This document shows positions 8,720 through 16,931 of a DNA stretch of 41,150 nucleotides, one piece after another. The stretch's first letter is position 1. Each line of letters opens with the position of its first letter. The notes under the pieces are model-generated. The model was not told the origin of the DNA. It saw nothing but the letters and a program-made list of their open reading frames with translations, and searched no databases. Source of the DNA: Clostridiaceae bacterium (lineage in GTDB: Bacteria; Bacillota; Clostridia; Saccharofermentanales; DTU023). The position numbers were made by a program, and so were the translations under genes. Where the stretch lies: NCBI GenBank assembly GCA_012838355.1, contig DUPJ01000046.1, positions 1-41,150 on the forward strand, read 5' to 3'.

Positions 8720-9586
8720 TCAATCCTTATAGTGTTTTATCTTGTCCTGTGCGTTGAAGAGTTCTATTTTTTCCTTGATAATCCGCTTTGCCGCCTGCAT
8801 GCTGGCCGGATACAGAGCAAATGGTTCCCGCACAACCAAATCACGCAGGGTCAGCCGCAATTCCTGATAATATGCGTCTTTTACGTCGGATGATATATTG
8901 ATTTTTCTTACGCCGCGGCGGATGCTCTCGGCAATCTCTGCATCGGAGTTGGATGAGCCGCCGTGCAATACGAGCGGAACGCTGACTTGGCCTTTAATTT
9001 CCGACAACAGATCGAGTTTCAGTTCCGGTACAAATCCTTTCGGGTAAATGCCGTGCGCCGTCCCGATGGCAATCGCAAGACAGTCACAATCCGTCAGACG
9101 GACAAATTCGGCGGCCATACCGGGATCTGTGTAGATAATCTCCCCGCTCGCCTTCTCCATATCGCCTTCGGTACTGCCGATCGTTCCGAGTTCAGCTTCT
9201 ACCGAAATATTGAGTGGATGTGCCAGAGCGACTACCTGCTTCGTGATCGCGACGTTTTGTTCAAACGGGAGATGGGACGCGTCGATCATGACGGACGTGA
9301 ATCCCAGCCGAATCGCCTTCAGCATATCCTCAATCTTATCACCGTGGTCCATGTGAATGACGCAAGGCACTCGGCTGTGATGCGCGGCGTACAGGCATTG
9401 CGCTGCAAAGGCATCGCCTTGGAATTTCAGTTCTTCCGGATGGATTGCCAGAATAACCGGCGCGTTCAATGCTTCGCACGTATCCATAACAGCTTTGAGC
9501 AGCTGGCCGGTACCGATGTTAAATGCGGGCACTGCAAAGTCAAAACGTTCGGCGACGCTCAGCAATTCGGTCATATTAATCAGCAT
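8720..9586 (-). CDS. Class II ketose-bisphosphate aldolase (Fba/GatY/KbaY type)
   Basis: MLINMTELLSVAERFDFAVPAFNIGTGQLLKAVMDTCEALNAPVILA, CVIHMDHG, VSVEAELGTIGSTEGD, VPLVLHGGSSNSDAEI. Start trimmed to MLINM, preceded by AAGGAAA. Confidence 0.92.
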   Translation of the reverse strand: MLINMTELLSVAERFDFAVPAFNIGTGQLLKAVMDTCEALNAPVILAIHPEELKFQGDAFAAQCLYAAHHSRVPCVIHMDHGDKIEDMLKAIRLGFTSVMIDASHLPFEQNVAITKQVVALAHPLNISVEAELGTIGSTEGDMEKASGEIIYTDPGMAAEFVRLTDCDCLAIAIGTAHGIYPKGFVPELKLDLLSEIKGQVSVPLVLHGGSSNSDAEIAESIRRGVRKINISSDVKDAYYQELRLTLRDLVVREPFALYPASMQAAKRIIKEKIELFNAQDKIKHYKD

Positions 9587-9629
9587 GGCAGGTTTCCTTC
9601 TATAGCTTTTTTTACGATCGCTGGCGGCA

Positions 9630-9710
9630 GCAGGTCGATACCTGCATCTTATCGCAAAAAAAATTTTTATACCATGTGATGCAATAAACAACTTTTCACG
9701 CAGGTCGATA
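9630..9710 (-). promoter_or_regulatory. Candidate operator/promoter region upstream of the aldolase gene
   Basis: Direct repeat GCAGGTCGATA at 9630-9640 and 9700-9710 (70 bp apart). The first copy forms the palindrome GCAGGTCGATACCTGC. An AT-rich TATAAA element lies between them on the minus strand. Confidence 0.45.
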
Positions 9711-9803
9711 GAGTCCGATAAAGTGGTGTAAATCCGGAAAAGGGTGAGCCAAAGCTGTACAATCTTGTTTGTATTATCCCGACTTTGACACTTGAACACG
9801 TGT

Positions 9804-9844
9804 AAAACCTCATACAGCCTGTGTTTAGGCCGATGCGAGGTTTT
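9804..9844 (-). terminator. Terminator-like inverted repeat downstream of the truncated AbiEii-like ORF
   Basis: AAAACCTC...GAGGTTTT perfect 8-bp outer arms, with inner AGCCT/AGGC pairing. Could act bidirectionally. Confidence 0.5.
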
Positions 9845-9894
9845 GAACATTAAGAAAAACTGCGTAATGTTTCTCTATCGTTTTGTTTTCAAGT

Positions 9895-10032
9895 TTACCG
9901 GCAAACTGTTGCGTACAGAGCGAGCTTATTCTTAAGACCATGATGCTCCACAAATTCGTCGAGCAAATCAATGAGACGCTCTACCTTGTCAACCGTCTGA
10001 GGCGCAAAGTCCTTCATATGCGCGTTATCCAA
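9895..10032 (-). pseudogene. Truncated AbiEii-like nucleotidyltransferase toxin N-terminus (45 aa)
   Basis: AGGAGGT (10039-10045), 6-nt spacing, TTG start: MDNAHMKDFAPQTVDKVERLIDLLDEFVEHHGLKNKLALYATVCR*. Resembles the ...LLDE...HP.L+.+LALxGGTA start of AbiEii-type proteins, interrupted just where GGTA is expected. Confidence 0.45.
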
Positions 10033-10135
10033 GATGCGACCTCCTGATCATGGTTTGGGAGTATCAACCTCCATTTTGCGGAGAAGCTGGAAGTGTCGGT
10101 GGATATGGTGCCGAGCCGATATGGTCCCACGCCAA

Positions 10136-10420
10136 TCATGGAACACCACCGGCCTTGGCTGGCGCACCGAGGCGGTCGACAATGGTCTGTTCCCTTGTCG
10201 TAGCCAGCCTGCGCACGGAGCCGCCCCTAACGAGAATATAAAGCACATTGCCAACAGGCCCACAGCGTATGTAGCGAACACCACGAAACTTGAACGGTGT
10301 ACGTATCGAATTAGATCTGTACTGGCATACAAAGCCGATATTGTGTGCAACACCATGCGCGTCCAGAGCTGAGTGGCAGGAGAGAACGGCTTCGGGATCA
10401 GACGCTGCGACGACGGGTCG
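10136..10420 (-). pseudogene. Fragment of an AbiEi-family antitoxin/regulator (N- and C-termini lost)
   Basis: Minus-strand open frame with no start: RPVVAASDPEAVLSCHSALDAHGVAHNIGFVCQYRSNSIRTPFKFRGVRYIRCGPVGNVLYILVRGGSVRRLATREQTIVDRLGAPAKAGGVP*. The 'avL.yhSALe.HGva', 'pF.frG..yr' and 'vR.at.EqTivD.l..p..aGG' pattern is that of AbiEi-type antitoxins. Confidence 0.5.
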
Positions 10421-10515
10421 TTAACTGTTAATCGGACAATTTGCTAAGCTACATAAGCCGGATGAATAAATACACATGGATCTGTAGTGCAGTTGAAGTA
10501 CCGTCGGTAAGAAAG

Positions 10516-10554
10516 AAACCCTGAAGCCACGACATATCAATGGTCTCAGGGTTT
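10516..10554 (-). terminator. guaA terminator (AAACCCTGA...TCAGGGTTT)
   Basis: 9-bp perfect inverted repeat with T-rich flank just downstream of the guaA stop. Confidence 0.7.
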
Positions 10555-10561
10555 TTATCTG

Positions 10562-12118
10562 CTATTCCCACTCGATCGTCGCCGGCGGCTTGCTCGTGAT
10601 GTCATACACCACGCGGTTCACGCCTTTTACCTCATTGACTATGCGGGACGATATTCTGCCGAGCAGTTCATACGGTATTTTGGCCCAGTCGGCTGTCATG
10701 AAATCGGACGTGGTTACAGCCCTCAGGGCGATCGTGTAGTCATACGTGCGGCCGTCGCCCATGACCCCGACCGAACGGATGCCGGTCAGGACCGCAAAGT
10801 ACTGTCCCAGATCGCGCTGAAGCGACGAACGCATGATCTCTTCGCGGAATATGGCGTCGGCTTCGCGCAGTATTTCCAGTTTCGGTTCCGTCACTTCACC
10901 CATAATCCGGATGCCCAGGCCGGGGCCCGGGAACGGCTGCCGCCAGACAAGGTCTTCCGGTATGCCGAGTTCCAGGCCAACTTGCCGGACTTCATCCTTG
11001 AACAGGTCGCTAAGCGGCTCGATGATGGTCTTGAAATCCACATCGTCAGGCAGGCCGCCCACATTATGGTGGCTCTTGATAAGGGCGGCTTCGCCGACGC
11101 CGGACTCAATGATGTCGGGATAGATCGTTCCCTGTACGAGATGCTCAACGCCTGGAATCTTTTTGGCTTCTTCTTCGAAAACACGGATGAATTCCTCACC
11201 GATTATTTTCCGTTTTTGCTCCGAATCCGTGACACCTTCAAGCCGCTTCAGAAAACGGTCTTTCGCATCAATCCGGATCAGGTTCATATCAAAACGCTTT
11301 CTGAAGATGCGCTCAACATCAGCCGCTTCATTCTTTCGCAGCAGCCCGTGATCGACAAAAATACAAGTCAGATCCTTGCCGATCGCGCGGTGCACAAGCA
11401 ATGAAGACACAGAGGAATCGACACCGCCCGACATCGCCGACAAGACCTTGTGGCCGCCGGCCGCCTGGCGGATCTCGTCGATCTTGTCTCGCACGAAGGA
11501 CGCCATCTGCCAGGTACCTGAAAGTCCGCAAACATCGAACAGAAAGTGCGCCAGCATGATGTCGCCGTGCTGGGTATGCGTGACCTCCGGATGAAACTGC
11601 AGGGCGTAAAGCTTTCGCTCGTGCTGCTCCATCGCAGCCACGTCATGATGACCGGCGCGCGCGGTCACATCAAATCCTTCCGGTACACCCGTGATCGCAT
11701 CGGCATGACTCATCCACACCGTCTGTTCCGGTCTCAGTCCTGTGAACAGTGCGGCTGCCGGATCGACCGTGACACGCACTTCGCCGAACTCCCGTTTGTC
11801 CGCGCGGCTGACCTCACCGCCCAGGGCTTTTGCCATCAGCTGGGCACCGTAGCAGATGCCAAGCACCGGCAGAGCGCTGGCAAAGATCGCGGGATCGAGC
11901 TGAGGTGCATCCGCATCGTTGACGGATCGCGGACCGCCCGAAAGAATGACGCCTTTATATCCGGCTGCCAGCAGCGCCTTGACATCACTGCGGTGTGAAT
12001 GCACCTCGCAGTAAACATTCTGGGCCCGCACCCGCCGTGCGATCAGCTGCTTGTACTGGCCGCCGAAATCAAGTATCAAAATGGCTTCGTGTTTCACCTG
12101 TATGCTCACTCCCGTCAT
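10562..12118 (-). CDS. guaA: GMP synthase (glutamine-hydrolysing)
   Basis: [17 protein letters not shown], class I GATase [12 protein letters not shown]-PPase [19 protein letters not shown]-terminal [11 protein letters not shown]. Confidence 0.98.
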   Translation of the reverse strand: MTGVSIQVKHEAILILDFGGQYKQLIARRVRAQNVYCEVHSHRSDVKALLAAGYKGVILSGGPRSVNDADAPQLDPAIFASALPVLGICYGAQLMAKALGGEVSRADKREFGEVRVTVDPAAALFTGLRPEQTVWMSHADAITGVPEGFDVTARAGHHDVAAMEQHERKLYALQFHPEVTHTQHGDIMLAHFLFDVCGLSGTWQMASFVRDKIDEIRQAAGGHKVLSAMSGGVDSSVSSLLVHRAIGKDLTCIFVDHGLLRKNEAADVERIFRKRFDMNLIRIDAKDRFLKRLEGVTDSEQKRKIIGEEFIRVFEEEAKKIPGVEHLVQGTIYPDIIESGVGEAALIKSHHNVGGLPDDVDFKTIIEPLSDLFKDEVRQVGLELGIPEDLVWRQPFPGPGLGIRIMGEVTEPKLEILREADAIFREEIMRSSLQRDLGQYFAVLTGIRSVGVMGDGRTYDYTIALRAVTTSDFMTADWAKIPYELLGRISSRIVNEVKGVNRVVYDITSKPPATIEWE

Positions 12119-12260
12119 TAGTCGCTTCACTTTAGCACCACTGGCGTGTGCTGCAAAGCAGAATTGTTTTTTGTCTTGTCAGCCTTGTGCCATATGAACT
12201 TGTTCCAGCATTTTCATGCATTAACATGATAAGTAATCAAGCCAAAATGGGGAGGGACTC

Positions 12261-12722
12261 ATGAAAAAGATACTGTTGATCCTGTTAGCCGTCATGATGA
12301 GCATCGCTTCTGTCGCCTGCGGAGGGGACAGCAACAGCCAGGATGCTAACTTAGGCGGCAATAACCCGCTCGTCGGCAAGTGGGCGTTCGTCTTCGAAGA
12401 AGCGGAACTAGCGGAGATGGAAGAACTTGGCCTCAACTACGAAGGCGGCATTGAATTCACAGCAGACGGTCAGTACCGCATATTCTTCTCTTATGATGAG
12501 GCGATGCCCGATGAGTTGGAAGATATTGAGGATATGATGCAGGATGAAATCGATGAAATTGCTGATATGGTGCTGACATACAAGGTGAACGGCAATCAGC
12601 TCTTAATTGAGGCTGAATATGACGGAGAAAAGGAAAGCAGCACTGCCTCTTTCAAGATCGACGGCGACACGCTGACAATAATCGACGGCGACGATCAGCA
12701 AGTATTCAAACGCGTCCGCTGA
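12261..12722 (+). CDS. Small lipoprotein with lipocalin-like (GKW...Y) domain, uncharacterised
   Basis: MKKILLILLAVMMSIASVACGG lipobox, NNPLVGKWAFVFEE...FTADGQYRIFF. Preceded by GGGAGGGACTC. Confidence 0.75.
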   Translation: MKKILLILLAVMMSIASVACGGDSNSQDANLGGNNPLVGKWAFVFEEAELAEMEELGLNYEGGIEFTADGQYRIFFSYDEAMPDELEDIEDMMQDEIDEIADMVLTYKVNGNQLLIEAEYDGEKESSTASFKIDGDTLTIIDGDDQQVFKRVR

Positions 12723-12738
12723 GACCTCCTCCCTGTCA

Positions 12739-12773
12739 AAAAGAGGGTGCACGCGCACCCTCCTTTTTTTTAT
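12739..12773 (+). terminator. Rho-independent terminator
   Basis: AGGGTGC-ACGC-GCACCCT followed by CCTTTTTTTT. Confidence 0.85.
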
Positions 12774-12790
12774 CGTGTAGATCCCAAAAC

Positions 12791-15700
12791 TTATGAACAG
12801 CCGGTCGTTTCGCCGCAGTCGAGACAAACCTTGCAGGTTCCGTTTCTCACCATGCGCGTCCCCGAGCAGTTGGAACAAGTTGAGCCGTCATACAGCTTCT
12901 CGCCGTTTTCCTCGGCATCCTTGATCCGTTCCGACATCAGGTCATCAACGCTTACCTGCTGAATCGCTCCGGTGACGAGGTTCTGGCTGTTGTGCCGTTC
13001 ACCTTGATCCGCCTCCGCCATGGGGCGCTTGACCTGCACGCGGCTGTAGTCGCCGAGCTCGATATCAATGATTTTTGAAATCAGGTCGGATACGGAAGAA
13101 CAGTATTTGATGTACGGATGCCGCTGCACGAAACCGTACGGCTCATATTTCTGACCGCGGAGCATCTTCGAAATATGTTCCGGCGGGATCTTGTACTGCA
13201 GCATGACCGAAATCGTCTTGGACAGCGAGTTCAGCAAGCCGGTGATCAGGGTGCCTTCCCGGTCCGTCGTCATGAAAATCTCCGTGATCTCACCATCCTC
13301 ATCCCGGTTGACCGTGACGTAGACCTTCACATCCTCGATCTGCGCCGGATGCGTATTGCCGTAGCGGATACCGGCCGGCTTGATGCGGTTTTGGGTCACG
13401 CCGCCTTCGGACGCCTTCAAGCGATCAAGCTCCAGCTTGTTCTTCTCTGCCGTTTTCAGGAGTTGCTCGTATGAGAGGGCTTCCAGCGGCAGATTATCCG
13501 TTTGTGCCGTTTCCAGTTTCAGGTTCAGCGGCTGGGCATATTTTGAGCCGTCACGATACAGCGTGATGCCCTTGACACCCAATTTCCATGCCTCGATCGC
13601 CACCTCGGAGAAATCTTCCACCGACGCTTCCTTCGGCAGATTCACGGTTTTTGAAATCGCTCCGGAAATCAGAGGGGAAATTGCAGCCACCATCTTCACA
13701 TGGCCGAGGTAATGGATGAATCGCTTGCCGCTGCCGCAGCTGTTGGCCGTATCAAATACGGGCAGGTGTTCATCCTTCAGGCCGGGTGCCCCCTCGATCT
13801 TGCCGTCCTTCAGCTGTCCGTTTTCTTCTGCCATGATGTAGGCCACAATCCCCTTGCGCGTAGGTTCATCGTAGCCGAGCTTCTTCAGGCCGGATTCCAG
13901 AAGCGGGTTGACAAGCTTCATGAAGCCACCGCCGACCAGTTTTTTGTACACAACATGAGAAAAGAACGGTTCAATCGATGTGGCCGAACAGTCCATGGCA
14001 AACGAAATCGTGCCGGTCGGTGCAATGACCGACACCTGTGCATTGCGATACCCGTGTTTCTCACCGCTTCGTTCCGCGAGCTTCCAGCTTTCTTTCAGTG
14101 CCGCGGACAGCGAGGCAAATCCCGCTTTTTTCAGGCGCTTGTGATCCACGACCGGCAGCTGATATGAAATTTCCTCCGTTTCATCGGTGCGGCTGCCGGC
14201 GGCACGAGCATGGTTTCGAATCACGCGCTGCATAGGCTCTTTATTCAGGTCGTACGCCTTGAACGGTCCGACCTTCTCCGCCATCAGGGCCGATGCGTAG
14301 TAGCTGTAGCCGGTCAGCGTGCCGGTCAATGCCGCCGCGATCGCTCTTGCATCATCCGAATCGTAGGGAATGCCGCAGGCCATCAGAAGTGCGGCCAGAT
14401 TCGCAATGCCAAGACCCGTCGTACGGAACAAATATGTTTTTCTCGCAATCGCTTCGGTCGGGAACTGACCGCCGGCTATCGACGATTCCAGCACGAGCTG
14501 AGAGAGAAGCACGAGATGCTTGTAGCCATCGGTATCAAACTGGCCGGTCGCCTCATCGTAGAAACGGAGCACATTGATTGAGGCCAGATTGCAGCTTGTG
14601 TCATCGAGAAAGGCGTACTCACCGCACGGATTGGTCGCATTGATCCGATTGTGACGGGCCCACAGCTCACCGTCCTCACCGGCCGGACACGTGTGCCAGG
14701 CATTGAACGTGTCGTCATATTGCGGGGCCGGATCGGCACAGCGCCACGCACTTTCGTTGAACAGCCGCCACAGATCGGCCACTTTGACTTCCCGGTTCAC
14801 GGAATCATCTATGCGGCCTTTCAGCATATACGTTGCCTCGGGATGGCGATCGAGTGCATCGACTTTCTTCATGAATTCATCGCTGATCCGCACCGAATTG
14901 TTCGAGTTCTGTCCTGACACCGTCTGATACGCCTCGCCGTCGATGTCCGCATCGTATCCCATTTTGGCGAGCGCCATCACCTTGTCTTCTTCAGCTGCCT
15001 TCCAGGATATAAACGTCTCGATCTCGGGGTGATCCATGTCAAGACTGACCATTTTGGCAGCCCGCCTCGTGGTCCCGCCCGACTTGATCGCCCCGGCATT
15101 GCGGTCCAGCCCCTTCAGGAAGCTCATCAGTCCGGAAGACTGACCGCCGCCCGAGAGCTTCTCGCCCTCCGCCCGGATCGCCGAAAAATTCGTTCCGGTA
15201 CCGGATCCGCCCTTGAAGAGCTTTGTTTCCGTAACATAGCCTTCCGAAATGGAATGCGGTCCCAGCAATTTGTCCTCAATCGACAGAATGAAACAGGCAG
15301 ACGCCTGCGTCCGCGTGTAGTTGTCGGCAGACAGCTTGACTTTGCCCGTCTTCTCATCGTAATAGAAGAGATCGCTCTGCCCGCCCTTGATGCCGTACTT
15401 CAGCTTCAGTCCCGTATTGAACCATTGCGGGGAGTTCGGGGCGAAATATTGCGCCAGAAGCGCATAAACGAGCTCATCGTACAAGATCTCGGCGTCAGTA
15501 CCCGGCTCAATCATGTGCTCGTCGATCAGGGCCTTCACCCAGAAAGACACCATGCGATCCGCCACCTGACGCATCGACGTCTCATACCCTTCCGGCGTAT
15601 TGACCCCCGCTTTGCGGAAATACTTTGACGCGATGATATCGGACGCACTTTGCGAATAGTGAACGGGGAACTCAAGATTTTCATAATCCGCCAGAACACG

Positions 15701-15829
15701 TCCCGTTTTATGGTCGCTCAGTTTGACGTGGCGGCGCTCCCACTCAAACAGATCGTAAACCGTCTTCTCCGGCGAATTGTCCAATTCGCGCGTAAAATGA
15801 CGGCAAATATGGTCTTTTAATATAGACAT
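12791..15829 (-). CDS. nrdJ: Adenosylcobalamin-dependent (class II) ribonucleotide reductase
   Basis: YFAPNSPQWFNTGL, GGSGTGTNFSAIRAEGEKLSGGGQSSGLMSFLKGLDRNAGAIKSGGTTRRAAKMV, NPCGEYAFLDDTSCNLASINV, C-terminal TSCPD-like region and CSNCSGTRMVRNGTCKVCLDCGETTGCS zinc tail. Confidence 0.95.
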   Translation of the reverse strand: MSILKDHICRHFTRELDNSPEKTVYDLFEWERRHVKLSDHKTGRVLADYENLEFPVHYSQSASDIIASKYFRKAGVNTPEGYETSMRQVADRMVSFWVKALIDEHMIEPGTDAEILYDELVYALLAQYFAPNSPQWFNTGLKLKYGIKGGQSDLFYYDEKTGKVKLSADNYTRTQASACFILSIEDKLLGPHSISEGYVTETKLFKGGSGTGTNFSAIRAEGEKLSGGGQSSGLMSFLKGLDRNAGAIKSGGTTRRAAKMVSLDMDHPEIETFISWKAAEEDKVMALAKMGYDADIDGEAYQTVSGQNSNNSVRISDEFMKKVDALDRHPEATYMLKGRIDDSVNREVKVADLWRLFNESAWRCADPAPQYDDTFNAWHTCPAGEDGELWARHNRINATNPCGEYAFLDDTSCNLASINVLRFYDEATGQFDTDGYKHLVLLSQLVLESSIAGGQFPTEAIARKTYLFRTTGLGIANLAALLMACGIPYDSDDARAIAAALTGTLTGYSYYASALMAEKVGPFKAYDLNKEPMQRVIRNHARAAGSRTDETEEISYQLPVVDHKRLKKAGFASLSAALKESWKLAERSGEKHGYRNAQVSVIAPTGTISFAMDCSATSIEPFFSHVVYKKLVGGGFMKLVNPLLESGLKKLGYDEPTRKGIVAYIMAEENGQLKDGKIEGAPGLKDEHLPVFDTANSCGSGKRFIHYLGHVKMVAAISPLISGAISKTVNLPKEASVEDFSEVAIEAWKLGVKGITLYRDGSKYAQPLNLKLETAQTDNLPLEALSYEQLLKTAEKNKLELDRLKASEGGVTQNRIKPAGIRYGNTHPAQIEDVKVYVTVNRDEDGEITEIFMTTDREGTLITGLLNSLSKTISVMLQYKIPPEHISKMLRGQKYEPYGFVQRHPYIKYCSSVSDLISKIIDIELGDYSRVQVKRPMAEADQGERHNSQNLVTGAIQQVSVDDLMSERIKDAEENGEKLYDGSTCSNCSGTRMVRNGTCKVCLDCGETTGCS

Positions 15830-15888
15830 GCGCACTCTCTCCTTTACTCTACCTGACACAACATTTAGGCTTGTAAAAAAGATTCTAC

Positions 15889-15902
15889 CACTACATATAG
15901 TG
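15889..15902 (-). promoter_or_regulatory. NrdR-box-like palindrome upstream of nrdJ
   Basis: Minus strand gCACTATATGTAGTGg closely fits the NrdR box consensus (acaCwAtATaTwGwgt), about 60 bp upstream of the nrdJ start. Confidence 0.65.
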
Positions 15903-15986
15903 CTTGGCGCACTTTTATATTACAGACAGATTACAAAGCATGCCTTCGGCACGGATTGGATACGTCGTCAAGTTGTAAGCATGTAA

Positions 15987-16931
15987 TCAAGCTGACGGGC
16001 TAACGCTTTCCGTTTCACCATCGGCAAAAACCGTGTACTTCTCGATCAGATAAAGCGGGTTGTAGGACATCTTTGAACGCCGCAGTCCTTCATCGCCGCT
16101 GTCATCTTCGCGGTTGACATAGACGACCCGGCTGTCAGCCGCAAAGGTCGTAACAAACTCATGCATCAGCTTCTGATAGGCTCCGTGGAAATCCGTCAGG
16201 GCTTTTTCCGTATGGACAAAAAGCGTGTCACCCGATATTTCCCCGAGCGATACACCGACGATTTCACCCGACACGGTGAGGACACCGCCGAACATGCCGT
16301 AGAGCTCGAGATTATCGAGAACTTCCAGCACCTTGACCCGCTCTTCCAGAAGCGACGGATAATCTTTCTCGGTATCGACATTTTTCAGATACGTATCGAT
16401 GAAGTCTTTGGCATCCTGAACGTTCCCGGCGTCGATGATCGAAAAGGCAAAGTCCGCATACATTCTGGTGAATTTCGAAATGTGGTTGCGCGTCGACTTA
16501 TGCGGCCGGCCGACCAGATCGATCAGATCCTGAGCTTCATACATATAATCGAAGAAATCGCGTTCGGCTCGCTCATGCGAATCGGGCAGATGACGGCGGA
16601 TAAGGGGCAGATCGTCCTTGCCGACGACAGAGAGAATGAGGGGGATCCCCTCCTCCCGGGCATGCTCAATCAGCGGCAAAATGCCGTCTTCTCGGTTCGG
16701 ACCAAGCGGCAGCGAAAATGCGACCGTGTCCTCATAAATCACCATGCGAAAATACAGCCACTGATCCAAAATCGCATATGAGTATTGAAACAGGTCGCGC
16801 CACATAAATGTTCCGCCGATCGTGTAGTCGCACATGCGGTGGCGCGGTTCACCGAACCACGCCTTCAAGAGGGGAATATCGTCAAATTCCAAATCCTTAA
16901 ATTCAAGTTTGGCCACGTCTGCCTCACTCAC
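15987..16931 (-). CDS. DUF2156 / phosphatidylglycerol lysyltransferase C-terminal domain (GNAT-fold) protein
   Basis: [40 protein letters not shown]...; typical DUF2156 N-terminus. GTG start overlaps the lon stop. Confidence 0.82.
   Translation of the reverse strand: MSEADVAKLEFKDLEFDDIPLLKAWFGEPRHRMCDYTIGGTFMWRDLFQYSYAILDQWLYFRMVIYEDTVAFSLPLGPNREDGILPLIEHAREEGIPLILSVVGKDDLPLIRRHLPDSHERAERDFFDYMYEAQDLIDLVGRPHKSTRNHISKFTRMYADFAFSIIDAGNVQDAKDFIDTYLKNVDTEKDYPSLLEERVKVLEVLDNLELYGMFGGVLTVSGEIVGVSLGEISGDTLFVHTEKALTDFHGAYQKLMHEFVTTFAADSRVVYVNREDDSGDEGLRRSKMSYNPLYLIEKYTVFADGETESVSPSA

Noticed and set aside
9587-9850. N-terminal extension of the aldolase ORF to 9850
   Set aside because: The first ~88 codons are AT-rich non-family sequence containing the putative promoter and repeats. 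A good SD and family-typical start exist at 9586.
10048-10372. ORFs in the supplied track on both strands (112 aa +, 102 aa -) upstream of the sugar locus
   Set aside because: Neither reads as a coherent protein family. The AbiEi-like signal is in another minus-strand frame (10136-10420), so these look like incidental frames over a decayed gene.
15830-15986. Cobalamin riboswitch in front of nrdJ
   Set aside because: The leader is only ~155 nt and I could not find a B12-box-like core; not supported by eye.
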